Assembly (NCBI GenBank): GCA_951799445.1
Contig: OX637295.1
Coordinates: 13,392,001-13,456,000, forward strand
DNA from: Pseudisothecium myosuroides
Lineage: Eukaryota > Streptophyta > Bryopsida > Hypnales > Lembophyllaceae
Direction: 5' to 3'
Length of the DNA stretch: 64,000 nucleotides
Of the stretch, positions 36,403 through 46,451 are shown piece by piece. The notes under the pieces are model-generated. The model was not told the DNA's origin, did not search any database, and was given only the letters and a program-made list of their open reading frames with translations. A program made the translations under genes and the position numbers. How positions within the stretch are numbered: the first letter of the stretch is position 1; each line of letters begins with the position of its first letter.

Positions 36403-36882
36403 AATAAAATCTAGAAAATTTTAAGGTTTATTATAAGTTTTTTTCCATGTCAGTATGGCACATGGAATACTGTCAATTTAACAAAATAATATTGATGTTA
36501 TTGATTGTAAATAGTCTAAAGATAGTCTACATAACAATGTTGCACCTATGAGATTATTTTCAATATTTTTAGAGATAAAGACTATTAATTAAAAAAATGT
36601 TTATCTTCATAATAAATCCAACGTTTTTCAATATGTGATTTTGTAGGTGATTCTCAAGGGCCCACACGTCTTGTTTCTAGAACTAGAAAAACACCTTGTC
36701 AAGTGTCTGCAAGACAAGACTATTAACAACATTTACATCAATATTTCAAATGGAAAGAAATTAAACCTTTATGGCTTAAACAAAATCATATTACATAAAA
36801 TTTTACTAAAAAAAATTGAGCCTTCTTAAGTACAACCACAATGCACAAAATTTTGAAAATAGTAAAATCTCAAAATACAAAT
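36403..36882. other. Gene-free stretch with partial MITE end
   Basis: 36,448-36,490 ('ggcacatggaatactgtcaatttaac') resembles one end of a MITE-B/B2 element without its partner. Confidence 0.45.
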
Positions 36883-37345
36883 GAGTCATTGCAAGAAACA
36901 CTTATCAATTTTGTTTCAAAAGAGCTTGTGGACACTTTATCATTTTTACAAAATCTCTTTGTGGATTTGTTTAACTTTAAATAAAATCCTCATTTTCCAA
37001 TTTTGACCTTCAAATTTTCATTTTTGGATTAAAAACAATACTAAAATTTTCCAAAATGGTAAAAATAGACATCCAAATATCTAATTGGAGGTTGTTTTAA
37101 AATAGCAAAATAATATTTGAAAATTCAAAAAGATATTTAATGTTTACAGAGAGTTTATGTATCTTCATTTCAAATTTCATATAAAATTGATTTATGACGC
37201 AAAAGTTTTGAGCAAAAAAACACATATATCTTCATTTCAAATTTCATATAAAACTGATATACAATGTAAAAGTTATGAGAAAAAAACTTGATTGAGGGCA
37301 AGGGGATTGGACCAAAAAAAAAGATAAGTGTTCTTTCAATCACTC
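36883..37345. mobile_element. TIR-A family element, short subtype
   Basis: The ends gagtcattgcaagaaacact and aagtgttctttcaatcactc. The interior ('aatttcatataaaactgat', 'gagggcaaggggattgg') matches the right part of 29,634-30,380. The target duplication has decayed. Confidence 0.65.
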
Positions 37346-37443
37346 GTATTGTGCTTAGGAGGGCATGATTATTCTCTCAAATATTAATTGAAATATAAAC
37401 TATATTTCAAAAAAGATAATATATTTGTACTGAACATGTATAT

Positions 37444-38189
37444 GGGTCATTGCAAGAAATAGTGGTACTGCCGAGTATTTGTTACAAGAGGAATGCCAAA
37501 TCTTTCTTTTGCAATAACTTCTTAAGCATGACTCGTATGAATTTGAAATTTTTTTTGGAGATGTATATCTTGAGTGTATTTATAAATCATATTTTTTTTA
37601 AATTAAAAAAAATCATTTTATATTTAAAAATCAATTAAATTAATATGTCCCATTTTGCGTTTTAGGGGGTTTGAGTACTGTGGAGTCCCCAAATTTAATG
37701 ATTTACAATTGAAATTTCTATGGTCTATTTGCGTAGTAGAAACTCATGTTTCTACCAAGGGGAGACAGTTTAATAATATTTTATTTTGTGTTGTCTATGT
37801 CCATGCAAAGAGGGCTTCCTTGCACGTGCAGTTCTGAACATTTATGATTGTTTCAAGATCAATTTTTTGGTGAAATCTCTTTACCATGAAGTCTTACCAA
37901 ATGATCTATTTCTAATTTCTTTGAAAATTATTTTTCCTATTTTTTACAAATTAAAACATCAAAGTATGTATTTTCTTCAAAATTTCGGCTCTTTTTTTTG
38001 TGAATAACTTTTGACCCAAATTTTTTTTAGATCTGAAATTTTTGTGATATGCTATTTTTAGTGTTATACTAATTATCCTTATTCTATTTTATTTAAAAAA
38101 ATTCATATGCAAAAGCTCATGAATATTGGAATACTAGCCGAAAACAACCAAAGTGGAACAAAAACTGACACTTTTTCTTGCAACGACCC
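37444..38189. mobile_element. TIR-A family element with ATAT target duplication
   Basis: The ends gggtcattgcaagaaatagt and actttttcttgcaacgaccc are flanked by perfect ATAT duplications (37,440-37,443 and 38,190-38,193). The interior matches 3,636-4,369. Confidence 0.82.
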
Positions 38190-38193
38190 ATAT

Positions 38194-39011
38194 CCTTACC
38201 TTCAAGAAAAATTTAAAAAGCCATTACTACAAGTCTTTGAAGATTGAAGAGTCAAGTAGTCAATAAACAAGCAAATAATTATTATAAATCATAGAATTAA
38301 ACATATTGTTTGTACTTTGTACATATTTGTACCTTAGGGGGAAAGTGAGACAATAAAGGTTTTAGAATGCATTCATTAAAAAAACTAAATTACATTTTCA
38401 AATGTGTCCTTCAAACATGATTATCAAATGTCAACCATCTCTAAATCAACAAAATTTGTAAAAATCCACTCTTTAAGAATGTAGATTTTTTTCCTAAATC
38501 TAATTTTGATGTAGATTTTGTGCGTACATATAATCAATCTCATTTATAAATTTGAGATTCAAATCTATACACTTTGTAGATGTTTGAAGTTCCAATCTCT
38601 CTAATTGGGATTTTTGAAAAAAATTTAGATTGAGTAAATCAAAACCTAATGAAGTGAATGCTTCAATGCTTTTCATCTACTTTTTATGTGTCCCACTCTC
38701 CGACGTCATGGTACCTTTCAATCTTGACAATAATATGGTACAATTGCATTTTGTAATACCAGCCAAATTTTTTAGGTTGAAACAATATTGAAAAATAAAA
38801 GTTGTGAAACCAACCAATTTGAATTTGTACAGATGAGGTTGATCCGCTGTTGATTCAAAAGAATTTATTGAGATACTTTGCAATTTTGACTTTGCCCTCA
38901 TTAATAAAAAGAATGGAGAATTGCAACTTTGTGGGGTTGATTTTAGAAGAATTTATTGAGATACTTTGCAATTTATGGAGTTAGTAATTGCTTTTAGGAA
39001 GTTCTTTTTTA
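38194..39011. other. Gene-free stretch
   Basis: No supported gene. A short duplicated phrase 'agaatttattgagatactttgcaattt' occurs near 38,858 and 38,947. Confidence 0.5.
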
Positions 39012-39281
39012 ACTTCTTCTACACTAAATAGTGAAATTAGATTGTCTTAACAATTAGGTTGCTTTACTTCAAGAAAATCACTTTACAAGCCAACCAGTCA
39101 ACAAATATGTTTACTAATTTTTATGTTTGTACACATACAAGTTCATGAATCCCACATGCATAAATTTTTAATTCAAAAAGTTGTAAATTCTCGTAAAGAA
39201 ACAATACATATTTCTATAGTGTAGAATGTCAAGAAATTAGTGTAGGGCAACCTAATTTCACTATTTAGTGTAGTTGAAGTC
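39012..39281. mobile_element. MITE with CTACACTAAATAGTGAAATT termini
   Basis: The left end ACTTCTTCTACACTAAATAG and the reverse complement of the right end, ACTTCAACTACACTAAATAG, extend through 'tgaaattag'. Related ends ('gtgaaattaggttgc', 'caacctagttttac') recur near 50,388 and 55,573. The boundary and target duplication are uncertain. Confidence 0.65.
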
Positions 39282-39513
39282 ATGTCGTTTGATTCAATTC
39301 AATCCGAGGTCTTTATGTTCCATAGCCCAAATTGAATAAAAAATTGATTGGATCTAAAGTTTTCCATATCCTCAATTGGAGGTTACTGTAAACCAATTTC
39401 TCTCTCTAAGCCAATCTCTCTTAAGATGTCTCTGTTTACATTTGATATTTCATCGATAATTTTTTTGAACTTTTTATGTTATACATAGGACTTATTTCAT
39501 CACTATGTTCCTA

Positions 39514-39596
39514 ATGCCATATTTAACTACTTTTGGAATTTACGGGGAATTCTGGACTTTGTGAAGGTCCTATCCATCGGGAGATCTTCCCGATGG
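39514..39596 (+). mobile_element. Left terminus of the putative giant element
   Basis: ATGCCATATTTAACTACTTT matches the terminus of the complete MITE at 51,733-51,985 (ATGCCACATTTAACTACTTT). The next bases keep a shared 'gaattctggactt' landmark and reach the first palindrome (39,574-39,596, arms ccatcggga/tcccgatgg). The orientation means the element extends to the right. No facing copy of this terminus in the correct orientation was found before the window end, apart from the MITE itself. Confidence 0.55.
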
Positions 39597-41620
39597 TATG
39601 TACAATGAGTCCGTAATGCCGTTCAAAGGAGATTTAAATCGCTTTGGGATGCTAAGTGGTCTGAAGATTTTCCGATACAAGGAAATATACTCCTTCGGGA
39701 TAGAGTGTTCGAACAAATCAATGAATTTGAGATGATGTCAACTCCGACATTTGCTGTAAGCGGTACATTTGTATCCGGGGTTGCATTAATATGCGACATC
39801 ACAGATCGGGAGAGCTCAGAAGATACTTCCCAAAGTATCACATAACACAAAAGAATGGATGAAGCAACATAATGCAATTATAGACATTTGGTAAGGTGTA
39901 ATCATAGTCAGATAGAAAAGGTGGATTCGCCACTTATATAATCATTTGGATGCAACAAACAGGTGATAAATAACCCAGCTAGTCCACTTCCAACTACATG
40001 TTTTTTGGGGCCCAAGACCAATCAAAAGGTGGTGCTATAATGTGCGGACGATCTAACTCTACAGGATCTACATCATCTCTCACATGCAACGCCGGTCGAA
40101 GCAAGTGCGGACGTTCCCAATCAAGAGGATCTAGGACAAGCATTACAACACTGTTATTCAAGAGTACCCTGCGCGTCCGAGGAATGTTCAAGACAGTCTT
40201 CAGTATTGCACGACGATGGGGATACACCTGGTTCTTCCGTGGATTGTTAGACCCGGCAAAAAATAGAAACCTTGACAGAATTTCCGATGGTAGAATACGT
40301 CGAAGAAGAGCGGCCAGTGTTGAAGGTTGCATTGCGGACCACAAACCACAGTGAGTTTCTTGAACAAAATGTCGGAGAAGACCACGGAAGCCGGGCCAAA
40401 TTTTGATATTCTGTGGGAGATCCGCCACACCGCCCTTCACGTAGAGATCCCCTGTTAGTACTAAGAGCATCGCCTTCTGCAAAGACCAAGTAAGCCTCAG
40501 CACGCAGACATGTACATATAGAAAACAACGTCAATTGATCGTGAGATCCCCCGACCAATATGCAATACAACAGAACCGCTATTTGAAAATACGCATGGGT
40601 AGTTATTTGAAGAACAGCGACTGAATGTCTTATTTGCTGCATAGTGCAAGGAAATTAGCAATACTTCTACAGTGTCACTGCAGCCCAGAATACAACACTA
40701 ACAAGGGATGCAGATTTAGAATTCGCGTCAAATACAAAAAAAGGTTTAGGGTGACATACTAGAAGACCGAAAATACTCGAGCAAAGGAAGTTACGCAGCA
40801 GAAATTCAATTGCATTCGATTGAAGCAACAAAAATGGACATTACATAATCCGCCTAAGACTAATAATTCGATGCAAGGGAAAATGATCGTGAGATCTTCC
40901 GATCAAGCCGAAGAGAGAGGTCAAAATTATCAATTTCAAATCTATACTTCAGCAAACCGGAACTGTAGGAGAACTCCCAAACAATCAGTAGAAACACAAC
41001 TACAACTTCACTGTCATCCACAAGTACAAAAACAATATCACGGGACAATACAAGGATGGAAATGACATTTCAATGTTCACACGTCACGTCGTATCGTGCG
41101 ATCTCCTGATGAAGCTTGCCGTGCAGGATGATGACGCCCAGTGTTAAAATCTAATGAAGTGTTCAAAAAATTCCACTCTTCCGAGTAATATGATAAACAA
41201 TTTCAGAACCAAATTTAGATTAAAGCTGCGAACAAAGAGTAAGAAAACAATTCTAAGTGAGGGTCATGCACCGGAAATGCATTCACATTAGATTTAAAAG
41301 ACAAGGATAAATGCCCTGAACAGTCCGATCTACCGATAGAATCCACTTCCACGGTATACCATTAGATCTCTAGATGTGCATGCACGCGGATTAATAGTCA
41401 AGGTCGAGGTGATCCCTTCGAACTCATAATTATCTTAATCAAAGGCATTTAGGAAAAAAATTTATTTTCACATTTACTACGAGGCTGAATCAATGCCTCC
41501 TACAAACAAAGAATGTCCAGTATTTCGAAAATGCATTTACAATATTTACAATATGTTCAAGAGTTTTAAGCTACAAGCAATAATATGCACGCAAAAAGGA
41601 GATCGTGAGATATCATGATG
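39574..41620. repeat. Palindrome cluster A (5 sites)
   Basis: Near-palindromes of the TCGTGGGATCCCACGA family at 39,574-39,596, 40,537-40,556, 40,885-40,904, 41,093-41,110 and 41,601-41,620. Core variants include CGTGAGATCCCCCGA, CGTGAGATCTTCCGA and CGTGAGATATCATGA. All lie outside the coding exons. Confidence 0.85.
39994..40480 (-). CDS. Second FCP1/HAD-like domain exon, divergent
   Basis: After a good minus-strand acceptor ('ggtctttgcag') the frame reads KAMLLVLTGDLYVKGGVADL, IWPGFRGLLRHFVQETHCGL, WSAM, LLRRILPSEILSRFLFFAG, and ends PPFDWSWAPKNM then TAG. The order (hydrophobic strand with Asp, 'PGFR..LL', 'WSAM', later hydrophobic strand) parallels the FCP1-like domain at 41,648-42,300, but the DxDx(T/V) nucleophile motif is lost. 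It may be a 3' gene of the same family or a decayed duplicate. Its upstream exons were not identified. Confidence 0.4.
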
Positions 41621-41647
41621 AAGTCCGTCAAGGAAGAAAAACCAAAA
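40505..41647. other. Spacer between the two HAD-like coding segments
   Basis: Apart from the palindromes of cluster A I see no supported coding exon. It may be intron or intergenic DNA of the putative giant element. Confidence 0.45.
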
Positions 41648-42300
41648 CTAAACTACTGCCCTCAAAATGTCAGAGCCCGGTCTGGTCAACGGGACCGCCG
41701 GTGTCAGACCATTGTGGAGCGGATGCTTCTTGACATACGCCGGCACAGCTTCCTCTGACTTAAACAGACCTGCGAGCCAAGGACTGAGCACCCCCACAAG
41801 GTACTGCTCTTTCCAATCCCCTTCAAATTTGCGGGGAAAAATGGCGCTATGACAATCATTCAGGAGGTTTTTAAGTGGATCGTCATCAACGAGGAGAACA
41901 TTCTCCGTTGACCTCAAACCCAGCTTAGTGGCGAAATGATTTAGATCCTTCAGGAAGTAGGGCCTGTCCGGGTGTTTGGGGTCTCTGTAGGACAACTTTG
42001 TGCAGTCTTCCTGCGTGAGAACAGGCACGTGCTTCGCCTTAACAGACGTCCCTGGCAGCATTTGATTCAATACCTTCGTCACATTTGCCGGTGTCATACT
42101 GCTCCAGAAAGCAATGTTTGCATGTCTGTGCACAAAGTCAAGTAACTGACCAACATTCGGTCGAAGTGTTACGATGCGTCTGTTCAACTCATTGAATGAC
42201 CTGTGAACAAGAACTCCATTAAGGTCAAAGACCACATAATATCGCCGCCTTTCTACCTGATTCGACGACTTCGCCACCGGTTCAGTAGGCACTCGGAAAA
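41648..42300 (-). CDS. Large multidomain gene, last exon: FCP1-like HAD domain
   Basis: The exon opens after 'gtattctgcag' and reads RRRYYVVFDLNGVLVHRSFN, then LRPNVGQLLDFVHRHANIAF, WSSM, YFLKDL and NVLLVDDDPLKNLL, ending LRAVV then TAG. These are the HAD-superfamily motifs in the FCP1/NIF (RNA polymerase II CTD phosphatase-like) arrangement: first nucleophilic Asp in FDLNGVL, Ser in WSSM, Lys in YFLKDL and the acidic VDDDP. The second Asp of the classical DxD is Asn here, so catalysis may be altered. It joins the preceding exon (ending at 42,393) in phase 1: G plus TT gives the Val of PAVFRVPTEP. The domain therefore appears to be the C-terminus of a much longer protein. Confidence 0.75.
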
Positions 42301-42392
42301 CTGCAGAATACAAGAGAAGCACAGAGTCAGTGACCGGCCAATTCACGATTCGTTATCTCGTATGTACATTGACAATAATGTAGGCATGTTAC

Positions 42393-44175
42393 CTGCGGGA
42401 GCTCGGATGCTACAAGTTGGCGACCCTCCCCCCCCCCTTTCGTCGCCCAATCGTCTTCTTTCCCTCTCGCCGCCGCTCACTGATCCTTCCCCCCTCCTCT
42501 TGACGAGCATTCGCCCCTTTCCTCTCTCGTCGGTGCTCACTGGTCCTCTTTCCCCCTCGTCAGCACTCACAGATCCCGTCTCAAACTCGTCGTCGCTCGA
42601 AGGCACCACCCTCCTCCCTCTAACGCCGAGTTCCACTGCCTCCCACTCTTCGTCTGCATCAGTTGGATCCCCTCCTTCATACACTGCACGCGGACCATCC
42701 TGAAATATCCATTTAAAGACGGGCTTGTAAAGGAAACGGTTCGCTTGCCTTATGGATTCCAAATGAATTTTCTTGTCGGTATCCAGACGCATCTTCCCAT
42801 AGTGGTTTAGACTCGGTAAATGACCAAATGCTCTCATACGATCGACAAGACAGAACTTCATTATTTCTTCGGCCTCGTACGGTAAGGCCTCCAGAACTTC
42901 GTCAGAATTGCACTCACCGTCATCAGGAACAACCTCTCTTGCAACCTCCAGTGGAACACTGGAGGCCAGTGAAGCAATGTCGACAATCCTCGCCCGCCCT
43001 ATGACAGGTTTACTCTTGCTTCCAGGAACAGGTTTGGGACTCAGGGGGACCAAGTCAACAAGGGTGTCGTTCAATACAGCAACCGTGATGCCCATCGGCG
43101 GGAGCAATCGCTCCGGCACCGTCGTGGGATCCCCCGACGAAGACAATGCAACCACTCCTTCTTGGTGTTCAACCCCCTCGCTCTCTGCCGGATCGCCCTG
43201 TTGAATTGAGACCACTGACTCTTCAACGATCGTGGGATCCCCCGATCCTTCAGGTCCCGGTGTCCGGCCTTGGTCATCCTTCCCTGCTCCACGTCGAGGG
43301 ACAGCTAACTCAGTCTCGACAGGTAATGCATGGCTCGTCGTGGGATCCCCCGATGCAGGTTTTCCAGTGATACCCTCCGCGTGTTCCCTCTCCGGGGTAG
43401 GTCCGGAGTCACTATCCCGCCTCCCGACATCAGACTCTTGCGTCATCGTGGGATCCCCCGATCCGAGGTGGTCATCATCCCCCTTCGACTCTTTCCTCCC
43501 CTCGCTGAGGTCGGCCGCATCCTCCCCGCTCCTCACCAGTGACTCGTTCGTCATCGTGGGATCCCCCGATGCTGGTCGGTGAGTGTCCCCCAGGGTTAAT
43601 AAGACGAGGTCCGGCAGCTGTCTATCAGCTCCTGAAGCACGAGATGCCTGCGCATCCTCTTGTTGCGGCTGAGTCGACTTGTCAGACTTCGACGGTAACG
43701 GTCCCAAGGCACAAGTCAGAAGCGTATCTGCCGCGACTGATGCTTCGGGATTGGGACTCCCAGTCGGCTTCGCTGGCGACTGTTTGCGCTGCACCAACGA
43801 CTTACTTGGAGTCCACTTTGAGGTCCCCCCCTTCTGATTTTTGCCTGCTGTCTTCCGCGCTTGCTTGGCCGCCTTTGTGCTCCCGGTATCTTTTGCGGTG
43901 TCAGGTTCCTTGACCGGCTTCTTACGCGGCTTCCTCTTGGATATCCTTGGGTCCGTTAATTGGATCCTTGAATTCACTTCGCCTGACCACCCGCTCGATA
44001 TTGGAATTATAATTTTTTCGGCTGGTAACGGCTCCGGAATACTCTCATGCTGCTCTGTCAGCTCTTCCAGCTCCGCCTGTGCCGAATGAACTTCGGGAAC
44101 TTCGTCAGCATCCTTTGCTGTACTTGACGGATCAATCAGCTGCTCTCGCCGGGGGAAGGGAGTCGGAGATTTCGC
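42393..44175 (-). CDS. Large multidomain gene, exon 8: basic and acidic linker with SGDPT repeats
   Basis: It starts after the acceptor 'tttctcgtag' with AKSPTPFPRREQLIDPSS and stays open to a GTAACA donor at 42,392. A basic stretch (SKRKPRKKPVKEPD) resembles a nuclear localisation signal. Low-complexity acidic sequence follows, containing SGDPTM, SGDPTM, SGDPTT, SGDPTI and SGDPTT at 36-residue intervals, each encoded by the palindrome ATCGGGGGATCCCACGA. Later a more ordered segment (EVLEALPYEAEEIMKFCLVD, FKWIFQDGPRAVYEGGDPTD) precedes an Asp/Glu/Gly-rich tail. It is not a recognised family. The region links the N-terminal half to the HAD domain. Confidence 0.65.
43121..43571 (-). repeat. Palindrome cluster B: five coding sites at ~108-bp spacing
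   Basis: Sites start at 43,121, 43,228, 43,336, 43,444 and 43,552 (intervals 107, 108, 108, 108). Each has the core CGTGGGATCCCCCGA and is read on the minus strand as SGDPT. The roughly 90 bp between them have diverged almost completely, while the palindrome core is nearly invariant. Confidence 0.92.
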
Positions 44176-44300
44176 CTACGAGAAAGGCAATATCCCACCA
44201 CATCTGAGCTCAGTTTGCCCTCCCAGAATCGCATGCGAGAGATATACGCTGCCCAACGTCCGGAGATATCACGATGGTTCAGCAAATAATGCACACTAAC

Positions 44301-44533
44301 CTTAGGGTGCTCAACCGACCTTATTCCTAAACCCGGTCTATGTTGGGTGATGTCTTCAACTATAGCAGCTTCATCATCACTCTCAACTTCCTCGTCCTCG
44401 TGTTCGGCCTTCGGAAGAGGAAGGGTGCCGCCTGCGCATGTTTGTTGTCCCAAATCTGCTTGGCGAAGACCTGACTTAATGTCTTAGCTTCCGCTGAATC
44501 TACAACTTCCAGCACTTTACCACCTTCCGAATA
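44301..44533 (-). CDS. Large multidomain gene, exon 6/7 with a frame change
   Basis: After 'gttgtatttcag' the frame in phase with the previous exon reads YSEGGKVLEVVDSAEAKTLS and QVFAKQIWDNK. A second frame continues with the acidic KAEHEDEEVESDDEAAIVED and GLGIRSVEHPK, up to a GTTAGT donor at 44,300. The frames differ, so a frameshift (about 44,400-44,470) or an unrecognised micro-intron lies between. The last codon AAG joins exon 8 in phase 0. The 125-bp intron (44,176-44,300) holds a palindrome at 44,258-44,277. Confidence 0.5.
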
Positions 44534-44632
44534 CTGAAATACAACAACCGGAAATTAGTGACATTCAAATCCCCCAAATCGAAATGAGATTATCAAAAGA
44601 ACAAAAGAAAAGACAATCGTTGTAGTGCATAC

Positions 44633-44746
44633 CAAGCCCAGATATGTGAACTCCGGACCCCCGTTGACATTCACAAAGACATAGTCAGTGCAAGCTAGTC
44701 CTTCGAATAGAATCAACGCATTGCTGATCTTCAGATACGGCATCTG
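44633..44746 (-). CDS. Large multidomain gene, exon 5
   Basis: It reads QMPYLKISNALILFEGLACT, DYVFVNVNGGPEFTYLGL and ends in phase 0 at a GTATGC donor, joining YSEGG of the next exon. Upstream it is contiguous and in the same frame with exon 4 but separated from it by a TAG (44,756-44,758). An intron of 51 nt (44,747-44,797; GTGTAC...CGGCAG) would remove the stop and keep the frame. Confidence 0.55.
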
Positions 44747-44755
44747 CTGCCGACG

Positions 44756-45991
44756 CTAGTAAGGATAGTCGTCCGGCATATCTTCCGCCTTGTACACCTG
44801 AGTGAGGCGGTCCAATCCCGGGAAGAAGCTTTTGAAGCAAGTCCGCCGCTCGTGCTCTTTGCTATGCCCAAAAATGAAGACAACAAAGACATTGTACCCG
44901 TCTCCGGCCGGAGCTTGAGGGAAGAAGTCTTTGGGCCCTGCCATGTAGTTCACAACGTGCCAATCCCACAACCTAGCTTTGACTTCCATCCTTCGTTTCT
45001 CTATGTGAGCCACAATCATGTGGAACCCTTCGGCATCTGTGAGGAGAACGGCGGCAGAGCGGGCTACGACTGTCTGGTCCTGCGGATTATAGTACTCCAG
45101 AGCGTCAAAGAGTCTCTTCAACTTCCGCTCTTCAAGAATTTTGGCGCGACACCCGCAGGACGTTGACTCGAACATGAACCAGATGTACAAGTGCTGCTTC
45201 TTCTTTCCCCTCCACGCTATAACGTCCCCTGCCGCCAAGGTGGCGCTGATGTCCCAGCTGCTTTCGTCCATGGTTTTACAGAGATAGTGCTCTGAAAAAC
45301 CACGTGCATTTGCCTGCACCGATTCCTCCTCCACCGTCAGCTTGAAATACGACTCCCACATATGGATCACCGACTGCGGAAGGTCAGCTGGGTCAAACGT
45401 CCTGTTGAGATTTCTCGTCCGGTCCTGCAACCACTTCTTTCCAGCAGGGGTTTCCATTGCCTTGTTCACCCACATATCCACATCCTGGTGCTGAATGTTC
45501 CTTTCTGTCGCAAAATCGACCCACAAAGAGTCCGGGTAAGGCTCGTACTCCACCATCCTTGCGGGCAGCAGATGACCCTTGTAGTGTGACAAGAGTTTGT
45601 TCTTCATCGCCCTGACCAACCGAATTTTGGCGCCGGCGTCAGCAAGAGAGATTATGCGTTTTCCACCTCTCTGTGATTTCGACTTTGCGACGGAGGTCTT
45701 CATGCTGACAACTTGGGCTTCGACTTTATCCGCAAGGAAATTGATGTCCTCCGGTCTAAGTCCATAAAGGGGCTTGAAGTCGTTTGCCGCCAACGATTTG
45801 CGATCCGTACTCCTGGATACATTGACCAGCCCCGCCACGTCGGGAAGGAGACCTGCCATGAATCTCTCCTCTATCTTGATCCATCTCTGAACATCAGCGT
45901 CGTTCTCTAGGAAGAGTAGAGGGATTCTCAGTTTGGCGATGTCTTTCGTCTTTGCTCCCGCAAATATTGTTGCCACCGATGGCTGAAACGC
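44756..45991 (-). CDS. Large multidomain gene, exon 4 (unrecognised domain)
   Basis: It begins after the acceptor 'gttgggcag' with AFQPSVATIFAGAKTKDIAK and includes LRIPLLFLENDADVQRWIKI, FKPLYGLRPEDINFLADKVE, FESTSCGCRAKILEERKLKR and FVVFIFGHSKEHERRTCFKS. It joins exon 3 in phase 0 (SQEYN plus AFQPS). The composition is that of a folded protein without low complexity. I recognise no catalytic motif. The open frame ends at a TAG (44,756); if the 51-nt intron is real the exon ends at 44,798. Confidence 0.65.
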   Translation of the reverse strand, partial: AFQPSVATIFAGAKTKDIAKLRIPLLFLENDADVQRWIKIEERFMAGLLPDVAGLVNVSRSTDRKSLAANDFKPLYGLRPEDINFLADKVEAQVVSMKTSVAKSKSQRGGKRIISLADAGAKIRLVRAMKNKLLSHYKGHLLPARMVEYEPYPDSLWVDFATERNIQHQDVDMWVNKAMETPAGKKWLQDRTRNLNRTFDPADLPQSVIHMWESYFKLTVEEESVQANARGFSEHYLCKTMDESSWDISATLAAGDVIAWRGKKKQHLYIWFMFESTSCGCRAKILEERKLKRLFDALEYYNPQDQTVVARSAAVLLTDAEGFHMIVAHIEKRRMEVKARLWDWHVVNYMAGPKDFFPQAPAGDGYNVFVVFIFGHSKEHERRTCFKSFFPGLDRLTQVYKAEDMPDDYPY

Positions 45992-46065
45992 CTGCCCAAC
46001 AAAGGAGTAACAGTCAGTACGCGATCCGTAGACAGACCATGTGAACACAAGAAGTCCAATAAATA

Positions 46066-46386
46066 GTCGTGCGATCCCACGATCAGTCAGTTACCACGAG
46101 AAAGTCGTTTAGGCAACAGGCAGTCGTGAGATATCACGATGAGCCACTATCTTCTATATGCACAATTTGAAAACACCACGCACTGAACCCCCAGCACAAA
46201 AAACTAAACGAGCGACATCTGGTATTTCATAACTTAACGTCGTGGGATATCACGATCTCCTCATTCTAACGTAGAACTACCCCGTATCTCAAAGCCAGGA
46301 CTTAGTCGCGGGATCCCACGATGACGAGGTTCTAACGTAATGAAGGTCTGAGGTGTAGTGCAGGACCATTGGGAGATCCCACGATG
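46066..46386. repeat. Palindrome cluster C (5 sites) in intron 3
   Basis: Sites at 46,066-46,083 (CGTGCGATCCCACGA), 46,123-46,140 (CGTGAGATATCACGA), 46,239-46,256 (CGTGGGATATCACGA), 46,305-46,322 (CGCGGGATCCCACGA) and 46,367-46,386. All are within the intron 45,992-46,451. Confidence 0.92.
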
Positions 46387-46451
46387 TTTAGGTAGAGGAC
46401 ACTCTGATGACCTAAAAACATTAAGTTTTCCTACTCCGGCGTCATTCTTAC

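Noticed and set aside
43071..43582. Plus-strand open frames with repeated 'RGIPR' or 'VGSPD'
   Set aside because: They are shadows of the palindromic repeat in the minus-strand exon. Similar peptides arise in any frame crossing the palindrome.
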